Assembly: GCA_900465685.1 (NCBI GenBank)
Contig: UEGR01000012.1
Span: 1-64,000 of the forward strand
DNA: 64,000 nucleotides
Direction: 5' to 3'
Source: Hyphomicrobiales bacterium
Lineage (GTDB): Bacteria; Pseudomonadota; Alphaproteobacteria; Rhizobiales; Rhizobiaceae
A program made the position numbers and the translations under genes. Under the pieces are notes generated by a model. That model saw nothing but the letters and a program-made list of their open reading frames with translations, was not told where the DNA came from and made no database searches. Position 1 is the stretch's first letter. Each line of letters starts with the position of its first letter. This document shows positions 40,887-49,322 of the stretch, piece after piece.

Positions 40887-41337
40887 CTGGCCTGCAACCT
40901 TTTTGTTCCCTGGAAACGATGGGCGTAAACACACCACGCGTTTCTCTCGTTGTTTGTTGCATAGGTCTTTCCGGAAAAGCCGTGCGCTCCTCCCCAACCC
41001 ATACTGCATTAGCAGACCGCCCCTCGCCCGAGACCGGTTATCCGGTCTTCTATTTATGTCTGAGCATAGTGACGCCTGTCGCCTTCACCGCCTTATCGAA
41101 GGCGATAATTGGGCAATGGTCAAGTTAATATCGGCAGCAAAATCAGCGTTTCGTGGAAAAGTTCGGAAGCGAGCCGATTTTTTTTACACGGTTTCCCAAT
41201 TTCTGGGGAGCGCGGCCAACCAAACGCAATAATTGACGCCTGCCAGAATTATCCCAAGGAAAACATAGTAATAACAAATGTTTAAATGAATTACATTTTG
41301 CTAAAATGGTCCGAAGACCAGACAAAATGGGTCAGAA
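40887..41337. other. Intergenic region upstream of aapJ
   Basis: About 450 bases holding the aapJ promoter/leader and the end region of the PAP2 gene. It becomes AT-rich near 41270-41330. No ORF with a ribosome binding site and no clear terminator for the PAP2 gene seen. Confidence 0.4.
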
Positions 41338-42105
41338 TCACACCCTCGGGAGGGCTCGCCCGTCTTCCAGAGAAAAAATAATATTTCGCGTCGCCATGTA
41401 GCGCGCTACCCACCAGGTTGCGAGCAATCCTATGGTACAACCTGCCACAATGTCGGTCGGGAAATGCGCTCCGGCTGCAAGCCGGCTGATGCAAAACAAC
41501 AGGCCCACGACAATGATCGGTAAGCGCCAGCGTGGCAGGAAAATACTCAGTGACATCATCATGATACCGGCCATCATCGAATGACCGGATGGGAAGCTTT
41601 CATAAAGGAACTCGCCCTTGAAAGGAGAAAAATAGGCAGCGCCATATTGGTCGAGCAAAAACGGACGCGCGCGCCCGATCGCCAGCTTGCCGATTTCCGA
41701 CGGGATGCTGCCTACCACGATGGATGCCAGAACCAGCGTGGCCCAGCCATGCCACCGCGTGAGCACGTTGCGCATCTGACCCCGATAGGTGGGCGACAGA
41801 ACAAAGGCCGTGACCACCCAGACGACGAGCGCGACAGCCAGCCAGACGACCGTGCGAATGGCATCGGTGACAGTCCGCAGAACTTCCATGATGATATTGC
41901 TGCTTCCAGCCGCCGCACGGACGATATCGGCATCCCACAGATGCAGAATCAGGATGATGAACGGCAGCAGCACGACGATTGCAGTCATCTGCATCGTCCA
42001 GGAAGACGGCGCGCCCTTGTAGGCCGGTCTCAGACAAGCGCGAATAAGTTCAATGGCCGCATATACCGGATTGAGAAGCGCATTTTTCAAATCCGGTGAT
42101 GACAT
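41338..42105 (-). CDS. PAP2-family membrane phosphatase
   Basis: A 255-residue membrane phosphatase, probably acting on undecaprenyl pyrophosphate, phosphatidic acid or a lipid A phosphate. The three PAP2 motifs are intact: KLAIGRARP, SFPSGHSMMAG and SRLAAGAHFPTD. There are about six membrane helices. The start used is MSSPDLKN (42105); two in-frame starts lie further upstream (42126 and 42147). The neighbours aapJ and metC give no hint to its substrate. Confidence 0.9.
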   Translation of the reverse strand: MSSPDLKNALLNPVYAAIELIRACLRPAYKGAPSSWTMQMTAIVVLLPFIILILHLWDADIVRAAAGSSNIIMEVLRTVTDAIRTVVWLAVALVVWVVTAFVLSPTYRGQMRNVLTRWHGWATLVLASIVVGSIPSEIGKLAIGRARPFLLDQYGAAYFSPFKGEFLYESFPSGHSMMAGIMMMSLSIFLPRWRLPIIVVGLLFCISRLAAGAHFPTDIVAGCTIGLLATWWVARYMATRNIIFSLEDGRALPRV

Positions 42106-42333
42106 TCCATTATTCCCTTTTCGCATCGCGTCTTGCGTTTCAAGCACTGAACGCGGGGTTGCATCCAGCCCTGACGCGGCTTATCGAATGAACTTCTAAA
42201 TATTCCGCAACAGACGGAATCGATGATCTTTCTGCCAACCGCATCTGGCCGCATCCGGTAGTCGGTACGACCATGCAGCATTCTCCAAAAGAGAACCGGC
42301 GGAACGCATGCAACATGGTCTGGAGGCAATTTC

Positions 42334-43503
42334 GTGGCTAAGCAGCAAGATAAGACGGCGAAACTGGGGATAAACACACGACTGGCGCATGATGGCTATC
42401 AGCCACGCGACTATCACGGCTTCGTCAACCCACCCGTTGTCCGCGCCTCGACCGTGCTTTTCCCGGATGCCCAGAGCATGGTGACCGGCGACCAGAAATA
42501 CACTTATGGCACGCGCGGGACGCCAACCAGCGATGCGCTTTGCGAAGCAATCAACGCACTGGAAGGCTCTGCCGGAACAATCTGTGTGCCATCCGGCCTG
42601 GCAGCTGTCACCGTGTCGCTGCTGGCATTTCTGTCTCCCGGCGATCACGCTTTGCTGGTCGATTCGATCTATAATCCGACCCGTCACTTTGCCGATACGA
42701 TCCTGAAGCGCATGGGCGTGGATGTCGAATATTATGACCCGGAAATCGGAGCGGGCATCGCAGCGTTGATGCGGCCCAATACCAAGGTCGTCTTCACGGA
42801 ATCACCCGGCTCCAACACGTTCGAGATGCAGGACATTCCGGCCATCGTGGATGTCGCCCATAAGGGCGGCGCCATCGTGATGATGGACAATACATGGGCA
42901 ACGGCGGTCTATTTCAAGGCGCTCGATTTTGGCGTGGACGTTACCATTCACGCCTCCACCAAATATCCATCCGGCCATTCCGACATTCTGTTCGGCACCG
43001 TGTCCGCCAATGAAAAGTGCTGGCCGCAGCTTCTGGAAACCCACGGCACGCTTGGACTTTGCGCCAGTCCCGACGACACCTATCAGATCCTGCGCGGCAT
43101 GCGCACCATGGGCGTTCGTCTGGAACATCACCGCAAGAGCGCTCTGGAAGTCGCCCATTGGCTGGAAAGCCATCCTGCGGTGGCGCAGGTTCTGCACCCG
43201 GCGCTCGAAAGCCATCCCGGCCATGATATCTGGAAGCGCGACTTCACAGGCTCGTCAGGTATCTTTTCCTTCGTGTTGAAAGAAGGCGGACAGGCGGAAG
43301 CCCATGCTTTCCTCAATGCGCTGGAGATTTTCGGCCTCGGCTATTCATGGGGTGGTTATGAGAGCCTTGCGTTGCAGGTGCGCGTTGCCGACCGTCTGAT
43401 TGCCAAGGGCAATTATCCGGGTCCGGTCATCCGCCTCCAGATCGGTCTGGAAGATGTCGCGGATATCATCGCCGATCTTGAAAAGGGCTTTGCAGCCATC
43501 TGA
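42334..43503 (+). CDS. metC: Cystathionine beta-lyase
   Basis: PLP enzyme releasing homocysteine from cystathionine in methionine synthesis; 389 residues. Cys/Met-metabolism PLP family motifs: YTYGTRGTPTSDALCEAI, the cofactor-binding region DNTWATAVYFKALDFG and the PLP lysine in HASTKYPSGHSD. The start codon is GTG with GGAGG 8 bases upstream. Length and the WGGYES segment near the C-terminus fit MetC rather than MetB. Confidence 0.93.
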   Translation: MAKQQDKTAKLGINTRLAHDGYQPRDYHGFVNPPVVRASTVLFPDAQSMVTGDQKYTYGTRGTPTSDALCEAINALEGSAGTICVPSGLAAVTVSLLAFLSPGDHALLVDSIYNPTRHFADTILKRMGVDVEYYDPEIGAGIAALMRPNTKVVFTESPGSNTFEMQDIPAIVDVAHKGGAIVMMDNTWATAVYFKALDFGVDVTIHASTKYPSGHSDILFGTVSANEKCWPQLLETHGTLGLCASPDDTYQILRGMRTMGVRLEHHRKSALEVAHWLESHPAVAQVLHPALESHPGHDIWKRDFTGSSGIFSFVLKEGGQAEAHAFLNALEIFGLGYSWGGYESLALQVRVADRLIAKGNYPGPVIRLQIGLEDVADIIADLEKGFAAI

Positions 43504-43604
43504 ACAATTGGCAGCGCTTCAGACTTTGCTGAAAGCGCTGCCAATGGCACACTATGCGCGGTGGCTTGGTTTTTAAAACGCAGCCAGCGCCGAAGGATAA
43601 CATC

Positions 43605-43694
43605 ATGATGAATGCGGTTTTCATTATTCAGGGTTTCATCGCCATCGGGCTCGCCGTTCTGGCGATTGCAGTCATTTTGCGCTATCGCCGCTAG
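43605..43694 (+). CDS. Tiny one-helix membrane protein (29 residues)
   Basis: A short ORF starting MMNAVFIIQG, with a single hydrophobic helix filling almost all of it and a basic end LRYRR. GAAGGA lies 7 bases before the ATG, which makes it more than a chance ORF. Three more ORFs of the same design lie at 47435, 51117 and 51336. No family is recognised. It lies downstream of metC. Confidence 0.6.
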   Translation: MMNAVFIIQGFIAIGLAVLAIAVILRYRR

Positions 43695-43790
43695 TGACTG
43701 TTTTCCCTGCAAATTCTCCTTTAATTTCAAGCAACCGATTTCAATGCGAATCGTTCTTATTGCATTATCGGGTTCATGGAGGAGAGAGAA

Positions 43791-44039
43791 ATGCGGAAAG
43801 TAGCACTTGGGCTGGTGGCGCTGATGGCAATTTCGGGCTGCACCACCACTGAAAAAGATCTTTCAATAGGCACTGGCGCAGGCGCCATCATCGGCGGCAT
43901 TGCCGGTGGCGGACGTGGCGCCCTGATCGGTGCGGGTGCTGGCGCCCTCGGCGGTCTGCTGGTGCGCGAACTGCGTAATGGCAATTGCCAATATCGCAAC
44001 CGTCATGGCCAGATTTACGTTGCGCGTTGCAGACGTTAA
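43791..44039 (+). CDS. Glycine-zipper lipoprotein
   Basis: An 82-residue lipoprotein: signal peptide with lipobox AISGC, then a glycine-zipper helix hairpin (GTGAGAIIGGIAGGGRGALI and GAGAGALGGLLV), then a short basic tail with two Cys. It resembles the 17-kDa-antigen/SlyB/OsmB group of small outer-membrane lipoproteins. The ATG at 43791 has a very strong GGAGGAGAG site. Function unknown. Confidence 0.88.
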   Translation: MRKVALGLVALMAISGCTTTEKDLSIGTGAGAIIGGIAGGGRGALIGAGAGALGGLLVRELRNGNCQYRNRHGQIYVARCRR

Positions 44040-44234
44040 GCCAAGACGAACGAAAAAATCGCATTCAGAAGCGCCGGATAATCCGGCGCTTTTTATTTGC
44101 GATGCAAATTGGTCCTCTCCTTCGGCACCTTGACCTTCAATTATTTACCAAGTTCAGAAGAGGAACTTTCGTCCGACACCTTCGTTTTATAAAAGAATAC
44201 AGTCATTCATCGTGATCATTCAGGGAGATGTTCG

Positions 44235-44750
44235 ATGAAACTCGCTTTGAAAGCTGCTCTCGTTGTAGTGGGAGTCTTATCGGCAGGCGCGGCGCAGGCC
44301 GCAAATGCAATCTCCACTGCCAATCTCAATATCCGTACAGGGCCAAGCACCAGCTATCCTTCCATGGGCGCTATTCCGGGCGGCGCGCCCGTGACGGTGC
44401 ATGGTTGCACCTCGGGTTACGGCTGGTGTCAGGTGAGCTATGGCTCGACCTATGGCTGGTCTGCGTCACGCTATATCGCGTTCCGGGAAGGAACAGTCGG
44501 CAGCGGTTATTCGGATGATTTCGGACGCAATGCCGCCCTGATCGGTATCCCGCTGATCGCGGGCGTGGCAATCGGCTCAGCGCTCAACGATCGCGATGAT
44601 TACTATTATCGTCGCGGCCACTGGGGAGGACGTCCGGATTATCGCTATCGTAACCGAAACTGGGATCGTCCCGGCTGGCACGGCGGTCGTCCCGGCGGCT
44701 ATGGCGGCCCGCGTGCCTATATACGTCCGCGCGGCAACGAACCGCGATAA
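44235..44750 (+). CDS. Secreted SH3b-domain protein
   Basis: A 171-residue exported protein. Signal peptide to about residue 22 (AGAAQA/ANA), a bacterial SH3 domain (ANLNIRTGPSTSYPSMGAIP through YGWSASRYIAF) with a Cys pair, a short hydrophobic segment IGIPLIAGVAIGSAL, and a tail very rich in Arg, Tyr, Gly and Trp (from about residue 120). SH3b domains often bind peptidoglycan. The function of the basic low-complexity tail is unknown. Confidence 0.88.
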   Translation: MKLALKAALVVVGVLSAGAAQAANAISTANLNIRTGPSTSYPSMGAIPGGAPVTVHGCTSGYGWCQVSYGSTYGWSASRYIAFREGTVGSGYSDDFGRNAALIGIPLIAGVAIGSALNDRDDYYYRRGHWGGRPDYRYRNRNWDRPGWHGGRPGGYGGPRAYIRPRGNEPR

Positions 44751-44770
44751 TGTGACGAACAGGTCAAGAA

Positions 44771-44795
44771 AATGGCGGGGCAAAACCCCGCCATT
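44771..44795. terminator. Bidirectional terminator between SH3b gene and SPFH gene
   Basis: Perfect stem AATGGCGGGG (44771-44780), loop CAAAA, CCCCGCCATT (44786-44795), between convergent genes. Confidence 0.85.
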
Positions 44796-44801
44796 CTTCG
44801 T

Positions 44802-45701
44802 TTATTCAGATACCGTCTGCGGCGTGAGATTCAGCATCGGGATCGAGCTGTTCGGCAACATGGTCGAAGGCAGTTGCCCGTTCCACCGTTCGGCCTGGGT
44901 CAGCGACACCAGACCCGGATTGTCACGCAGCGCATCGCCGCGTGCCTTGATAGCGGTTGCTTCCGCCTCACCGCGCAGGCGAATGGCTTCGGATTCGGCT
45001 TCAGCCTGAAGACGCACAGCATCGGCCTGAGCTTCGGCTTCCGCGCGGCGCGCATCGGCTTGCGCCTTGGCCTGCGTCACAGTGATTTCCGCCTGCACCT
45101 TTTCGCGCTCGGCGTTCTGGCGCAAGCGCTGCACTTCCACCTCTGCCAGCATGCGCTGCTCGATGGACTGTTCATAGGCGTCCGAGAAATCGATATTCTC
45201 GATCTGAACACTATCGACAACCACCGGTCCGCGCACACTGTTCTGGATGGCTTCTGCGATCTCCTGATTGAGACGGCTGCGCTCCTGAATGGCGGTCACG
45301 GCATTGAACTTGCCGAACACCGTCTTGCTTTCCTCGAAGACGCGACGCTCCACCAGACGCGAAAGCAGACCATCCTCACCGCCGTAATTGGCGTAGACTT
45401 CCTCCACGCGATCCGGCGGAATACGATAATTGACCGACAGGTTCATGGTAGCCGGTTGTTGGTCACGGCTATAGGCTTCCATCTGATTATAGATCGCGGC
45501 TTTCGACTGTACCGAAACGCGCACGATGGAATCGATCATGGGAATCTTGAACCCCAGCCCAGGCTGCGCGACACCAGCCACAGCGCCATAGCGCAGAATA
45601 ACACCGCGTTCACCTTCGTCGATCGTGTACCACGAACCCAGAACAAAGCTGAGCAAGACCAGACCGACAAACCCGGCCACCGCCGTTGGAATATAACGCA
45701 T
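44802..45701 (-). CDS. Prohibitin-type SPFH/band 7 protein
   Basis: A 299-residue membrane-anchored protein: one N-terminal helix (residues 5-26), the band 7 domain (YTIDEGERGVILRYGAVAGV; LSVNYRIPPDRVEEVYANYG; VDSVQIENIDFSDAYEQSIE), a long Ala/Glu/Arg/Gln coiled coil (about 190-270) and a short tail. Such proteins form large ring assemblies on the membrane, often with FtsH or as microdomain scaffolds. No partner protease or NfeD gene is beside it. Confidence 0.92.
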   Translation of the reverse strand: MRYIPTAVAGFVGLVLLSFVLGSWYTIDEGERGVILRYGAVAGVAQPGLGFKIPMIDSIVRVSVQSKAAIYNQMEAYSRDQQPATMNLSVNYRIPPDRVEEVYANYGGEDGLLSRLVERRVFEESKTVFGKFNAVTAIQERSRLNQEIAEAIQNSVRGPVVVDSVQIENIDFSDAYEQSIEQRMLAEVEVQRLRQNAEREKVQAEITVTQAKAQADARRAEAEAQADAVRLQAEAESEAIRLRGEAEATAIKARGDALRDNPGLVSLTQAERWNGQLPSTMLPNSSIPMLNLTPQTVSE

Positions 45702-45828
45702 GCCCTCTCCTCTTCCATTTATTTAAGCTTTGCTGAAATACGCGCAAAAGCTGCAAACAAGAAAGAAAATCGGACTATATCCACCGAATATCGCCGGATT
45801 TACTGCCGCCGCCGGTATTGAGCCTGGC

Positions 45829-46002
45829 TCAAGTTCTACCGGTATATGGAAAACAAATAAGCGAGTCAGGCTTTTCTGGATTGGGACAACATTTCTGCGG
45901 ACGAGCGATAACACATCCATCGGCTTGTGCGTCGGTCGCTGCATAAGCCACGGGCGTGAAAATAATGATAGCGAGCGAAATAACTGGAAATAAAACTCTC
46001 AT
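45829..46002 (-). CDS. Small secreted Cys-containing protein (57 residues)
   Basis: An ORF too short for usual gene finders. It starts MRVLFPVISLAIIIF, and the signal peptide probably ends at VAYA (residue 21). The mature part is about 36 residues with four cysteines (30, 38, 39, 50) in the context GCVIARPQKCCPNP and SLICFPYTG, suggesting two disulfides. AAAGG lies 6 bases before the ATG. It is 128 bases upstream of the SPFH gene on the same strand. No family recognised. Confidence 0.7.
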   Translation of the reverse strand: MRVLFPVISLAIIIFTPVAYAATDAQADGCVIARPQKCCPNPEKPDSLICFPYTGRT

Positions 46003-46366
46003 AACAACCCTTTCCGATGAGAATACCGGCGCTTTTAAGCGCGATTCTCACCTTCGAGGTATTCCAAGTTCTGACGCCCACAGACTGGCTCGCAGGTCCG
46101 GACGTGCGAAATGCAAGGCATAATTCCTGCGAAATGATCGCGGACGCCAAAATGAACGGAAAGGAAGTTGAGAAGAAGTGGCGATCCCGGCAGGACTGCA
46201 ATATTTTGATGTTTATGCAATTAAAACAATCGGTTAAGCGAAAGGTGTGGCGGAATAACTGCGCATTGATTCTATTATGTAATTTTAACCGTCCTTCACA
46301 CCATGGATGCTGTGGACGGTAGCGAAAAGCGCCCTACCTTCCTAGAACCAATCAAGGGAGGATTTG
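46003..46366. other. Intergenic region
   Basis: 364 bases between the small secreted-protein gene and the next plus-strand gene. It must carry divergent promoters. I see no further ORF with a convincing ribosome binding site. Confidence 0.4.
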
Positions 46367-46648
46367 ATGTTTGGACCAAAACAGCCCGGTGATTATCCAG
46401 AACGTGAAATCGACTGCCAAGAAGCGCTCTCGCAAGGAATTGCGGAGCTGGTCGAGCGTGCTGTAGTATCCGGCGCCAGAGACGCAGAAGTCACTGCGGC
46501 CATAGCCCGCACTCAGGTGATCGGCGTGCCCGAACTCATCCAGGACGCTGTAGAAGCCGGATGGTCGGAGGAGGAAGCGGCAACCGCAATAAGGATAGTT
46601 GCTGAGAACATGCACCGCAGCGTGACAGGGACGGACCCGGAGGAATAA
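46367..46648 (+). CDS. Conserved-looking small acidic protein, unknown
   Basis: A 93-residue soluble acidic protein starting MFGPKQPGDY. It is predicted mostly helical with a repeated alternation of Ala/Glu/Ile. GGGAGG lies just before the ATG (the in-frame TTG one codon earlier is not needed). No family recognised. Codon use looks like that of the neighbours. Confidence 0.7.
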   Translation: MFGPKQPGDYPEREIDCQEALSQGIAELVERAVVSGARDAEVTAAIARTQVIGVPELIQDAVEAGWSEEEAATAIRIVAENMHRSVTGTDPEE

Positions 46649-46887
46649 CCACGGATCCGCAAATTGGAATATTCCCCTCGCTTCGCCGGTTCTGTTGCCC
46701 ATTCAGGCAATGCCCATGCGTCTATTAACGGCGCGGCTCGCTTCTTCATGCACATACCCCGTCAGCTAAAATAATGGCGGGTTCATTATTGCATGGTGCC
46801 TGAGTGACATAACGCTTATTGATATGGATTGGCTTTTTGGTTATTTCTAACTGGGTATGCTTACCACCTTAGTATAGGGAGGCTGAC

Positions 46888-47169
46888 ATGCCGTTTTTCA
46901 ACGAAGCGAGCCGCATATATACACCTGCCGAAGTCGATTTTCTGCGCAGCTGCTTTACGAACGCAGCCGTTCTGCTGGAAGAAAGTGACCAGAATTATTC
47001 GGGCAGTGAACTCGCGTCTTGCATACTCATGCTCTACCGAAACGGTCTTCGCGATAAGGCCAAGCTTTCCGAACTTGCCGCAAGGCTAGCTCATCAGAAA
47101 TTTTTCGTTCGCCACGATGTGACTGCACTGCATGCCAATTCGAACGATGAAGAAGGAACTTTACCCTGA
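46888..47169 (+). CDS. Small protein, unknown
   Basis: A 93-residue soluble helical protein starting MPFFNEASRI, with the segment TPAEVDFLRSCFTNAAVLLE and a helix ending RLAHQKFFVRHD. AGGGAGG precedes the ATG. It is followed by a terminator. The layout (a leucine-rich helical body with charged ends) suggests a regulator or adaptor, but no function can be assigned. Confidence 0.7.
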   Translation: MPFFNEASRIYTPAEVDFLRSCFTNAAVLLEESDQNYSGSELASCILMLYRNGLRDKAKLSELAARLAHQKFFVRHDVTALHANSNDEEGTLP

Positions 47170-47230
47170 GCACGCAGTTATAAGCCGTTGGTGTCAATGA
47201 CCATATACCAAGCTTGGGAAATTGGCGCCT

Positions 47231-47262
47231 ACCCTGCCCCCGTTACACCGTAGGGGCAGGGT
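47231..47262 (+). terminator. Terminator after the small unknown gene
   Basis: ACCCTGCCCC (47231-47240) with GGGGCAGGGT (47253-47262), then CCTTTTAA. Confidence 0.8.
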
Positions 47263-47285
47263 CCTTTTAAACCGCATGGAAGCAT

Positions 47286-47323
47286 GTAAACCCGTTGACT
47301 TTGTGAAAGGTCAACGGGTTTAC
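47286..47323. repeat. Perfect 14-base inverted repeat (hairpin)
   Basis: GTAAACCCGTTGAC (47286-47299) and GTCAACGGGTTTAC (47310-47323) with a 10-base loop, followed by ACTTTCTT. It could be a second terminator, a regulator site or the end of a small RNA. Confidence 0.75.
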
Positions 47324-47434
47324 ACTTTCTTAAGTATTCATTATAAGAACCGCTTCATTGGCTCCGGGGGAGTTTGGCATGTCTCGCCAACATGATTGGG
47401 CCATAGATCATTCAATTGTGTATGGGGAACGCAA

Positions 47435-47518
47435 ATGAATTATATCATCTTAGTCGAAGCCGTATCTACGTCTATTTTAGCACTGATTGCACTTGCAATG
47501 ATCTGGCAAGGGAAGTGA
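47435..47518 (+). CDS. Tiny one-helix membrane protein (27 residues)
   Basis: The ORF encodes MNYIILVEAVSTSILALIAL followed by AMIWQGK: one transmembrane helix with a short polar end. GGGGA lies 7 bases before the ATG. It sits between two hairpins and has its own downstream terminator (47615-47650). Confidence 0.6.
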   Translation: MNYIILVEAVSTSILALIALAMIWQGK

Positions 47519-47614
47519 TAATTCTGCACCGACACGCGCTTGACGTAAGGCTTTGTTTGCATATCATAATTTGAGCGCAAGCTTTTCAAACCGATGGAAA
47601 CCCAACTTGCGCAG

Positions 47615-47650
47615 CCCCGGTCTTTGCATGCACACTGACCGGGGTTTACT
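47615..47650 (+). terminator. Terminator, part of a hairpin row
   Basis: CCCCGGTC (47615-47622) with GACCGGGG (47637-47644), followed by TTTACTTTTTT. Confidence 0.75.
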
Positions 47651-47708
47651 TTTTTGACCGGATGGGTAAATTTTTGTCGCCCTTGGGAGAGAAGGGCTCA
47701 GTAGCCTT

Positions 47709-47741
47709 AACCCCGCGCGATAGTCGCTGCGGGGTTCTTTT
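47709..47741 (+). terminator. Terminator, part of a hairpin row
   Basis: AACCCCGC (47709-47716) with GCGGGGTT (47729-47736), followed by CTTTTTG. There is no coding gene between this and the preceding terminator, so the 60 bases between may belong to a small RNA. The rest of the stretch 47519-47937 holds no supported gene. Confidence 0.7.
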
Positions 47742-47937
47742 TGAATAGAATTCATTTTAAAGTAGACAAATCGAACAAGTGGCATTCCCCCTCTAGAAAG
47801 GCATTGCCGCTAAGTGACCTTAATTGTTGGCTTGCTATTAAAATGCAATCAGTCCAGTTTAAATTGTCGGTAACTTATAATGGCACTGCTGACATGGACG
47901 AAATTGTCCACGCCCAGTAATTTGAAAGGAGGACTGA

Positions 47938-48162
47938 ATGTCTTCCCCTATCTATAATGTAGACTTTCACTCAAACCATCGCATTCTAAAGCAGATGATT
48001 GTCAATGCTGGTTATATGACATCGCATATGAAGCCTTTGCCAGGGCCCCATTATGACCAGTCAGCATTAATTCTACGCAATTTTATGGCTGAAGTTATGG
48101 GCGACATCCAACCGGATGCTGGTCCACTAAATGAGGGAACGTCCGCTTACGGCATGGCCTGA
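47938..48162 (+). CDS. Small protein, unknown
   Basis: A 74-residue soluble protein starting MSSPIYNVDF, with a His/Met-rich middle (YMTSHMKPLPGPHYD). A strong AAAGGAGGA site precedes the ATG. No family recognised; no clear terminator follows. Confidence 0.65.
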   Translation: MSSPIYNVDFHSNHRILKQMIVNAGYMTSHMKPLPGPHYDQSALILRNFMAEVMGDIQPDAGPLNEGTSAYGMA

Positions 48163-48467
48163 TCAATAAGGCCTAAGAGAGCCCATACGCGCCTTCTAAA
48201 TATTATTTTACGTCTCGAATTATTGATTGAAAAAACAAAAATATTGTCAAACTTAAGGGTCAATATTCGCAAATCTGGAATTCTGAATATTAATAATTTG
48301 ACAAAATAATTTAAATCGTTACAAGAAAGATATCGAGATTTTCTTGCTGAGATTTGCTCCATGCACGTTTAGCACCGTGCGCTGAACGAAAACTCCCTTT
48401 AAAAAATCGTTTCATCACTGCGTTCGTTTTGAACGCGGGTATTAATATTGCTTTGAAAGGGGTTCCA
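48163..48467 (+). other. AT-rich region containing the long leader of cspA
   Basis: About 305 bases, strongly AT-rich around 48200-48320. It probably includes the cspA promoter and a long 5' untranslated leader, as is usual for cold-shock genes whose leader refolds with temperature. No ORF with a ribosome binding site is seen before 48468. Confidence 0.5.
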
Positions 48468-48677
48468 ATGAACACCGGTACAGTTAAATGGTTTAATGCG
48501 GCAAAAGGCTTTGGATTTATTCAGCCTGAAAATGGCGGCGGCGATGCATTCGTCCATATCTCTGCAGTTGAACGCGCAGGTATGTATTCGCTGACTGAAG
48601 GCCAGAAGCTTACTTATGATCTTGAACAGGATCGCAAGTCCGGCAAGATGTCGGCATGCAATCTGCAAGCCGCTTAA
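48468..48677 (+). CDS. cspA: Cold-shock protein
   Basis: A 69-residue nucleic-acid chaperone with both RNA-binding motifs (KGFGFIQ and AFVHIS) and the family start MNTGTVKWFNAAKG. It melts RNA secondary structure, typically at low temperature. The frame is open upstream, but GAAAGGGG lies just before the ATG at 48468. It is followed by a strong terminator. Confidence 0.95.
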   Translation: MNTGTVKWFNAAKGFGFIQPENGGGDAFVHISAVERAGMYSLTEGQKLTYDLEQDRKSGKMSACNLQAA

Positions 48678-48739
48678 ATAGCTGATTTTCTTTCCTTTGA
48701 CCACGGATGTACTGGCACTGTCGAAAGAAACTAGCTTTG

Positions 48740-48766
48740 AGGCCAAGCAATGCTTGGCCTTTTTTA
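48740..48766 (+). terminator. Terminator of cspA
   Basis: AGGCCAAG (48740-48747), loop CAATG, CTTGGCCT (48753-48760), followed by TTTTTT. Confidence 0.9.
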
Positions 48767-48792
48767 TTGACCTCCAAAAAGGATTACAACAA

Positions 48793-49020
48793 TTGCCCCA
48801 AGACCCACGCGGTCCCTTTACGAAAGATACTCTTTTCAAACCAATTCCTTCCTCTCGCGAGTCGGTTGCTTCACGCACCAATAAAGCCGTGCGTACTATT
48901 CTAGACGCGGAAGTAGACGAGCGGGTCGCAAAGACTCTCCGCCTGCGAAAACAGCGCTTGGAGCGCGAGCTTATCGTGGTTACGCCTGCACCGAGAAAGA
49001 AGGCATTAAAAATCAAATAG
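48793..49020 (+). CDS. Small basic protein, unknown; start uncertain
   Basis: The frame is open from a TTG at 48697, but that would place the cspA terminator inside the gene and has no ribosome binding site. A TTG at 48793 with AAGGA about 8 bases upstream gives 75 residues, ending in a very basic tail (LRLRKQRLERELI...RKKALKIK). No Met exists in the frame. Function unknown; it may be the last host gene or the first prophage gene, because the lysis genes start 60 bases further on. Confidence 0.45.
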   Translation: MPQDPRGPFTKDTLFKPIPSSRESVASRTNKAVRTILDAEVDERVAKTLRLRKQRLERELIVVTPAPRKKALKIK

Positions 49021-49079
49021 AGCATTTGCGCGCTCGTTTTACCGATTGATATCAGTGTGGCATGGCACTTCTTGCGGGC

Positions 49080-49322
49080 TCACTTATGAAACCAGCCCCA
49101 AAGTTTGAGCGTATTCTCATATAGCGATGCAATGCCAACGATGATCGCTAGGATCGTGATCGCAAGCCACTTCACGACATGGCCCATAGTGCGCACTGTC
49201 GCGTAGAACTTCATCGCGTCTTCCAGATTGTCGATATCGTCTTCGTCCAGCTTTGACAGGAATTCCTTTGTCCGCTCTGGAATTTCAACGAGACGGTTGG
49301 CAGTCCGTGCTTCATTATCCAT
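49080..49322 (-). CDS. Small membrane protein at the end of the prophage lysis cassette
   Basis: An 80-residue protein starting MDNEARTANR: an acidic soluble N-terminus with EDDIDNLEDAMKF, then one transmembrane helix (about residues 48-66) and a short tail. It overlaps the Rz1-like gene by 8 bases and is the last gene of the lysis operon. It could be an antiholin or a second holin, but this is only suggested by the position. Confidence 0.65.
   Translation of the reverse strand: MDNEARTANRLVEIPERTKEFLSKLDEDDIDNLEDAMKFYATVRTMGHVVKWLAITILAIIVGIASLYENTLKLWGWFHK

Noticed and set aside
46017-46322. 101-codon plus-strand ORF and overlapping 111-codon minus-strand ORF (45866-46201)
   Set aside because: Neither has a ribosome binding site; the 57-codon minus-strand ORF at 45829-46002 with signal peptide and ribosome binding site explains part of the region better.
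47286-47323. Possible attachment site core
   Set aside because: The perfect inverted repeat is a hairpin, not a direct repeat, and no second copy is in the window.
47231-47741. CRISPR array
   Set aside because: The hairpins differ in sequence and spacing; there are no repeated spacers-plus-repeats units.
47645-47750. 28-codon ORF starting ATGGGTAAATTTTTG
   Set aside because: It runs through the terminator hairpin at 47709-47736 and lacks a ribosome binding site.
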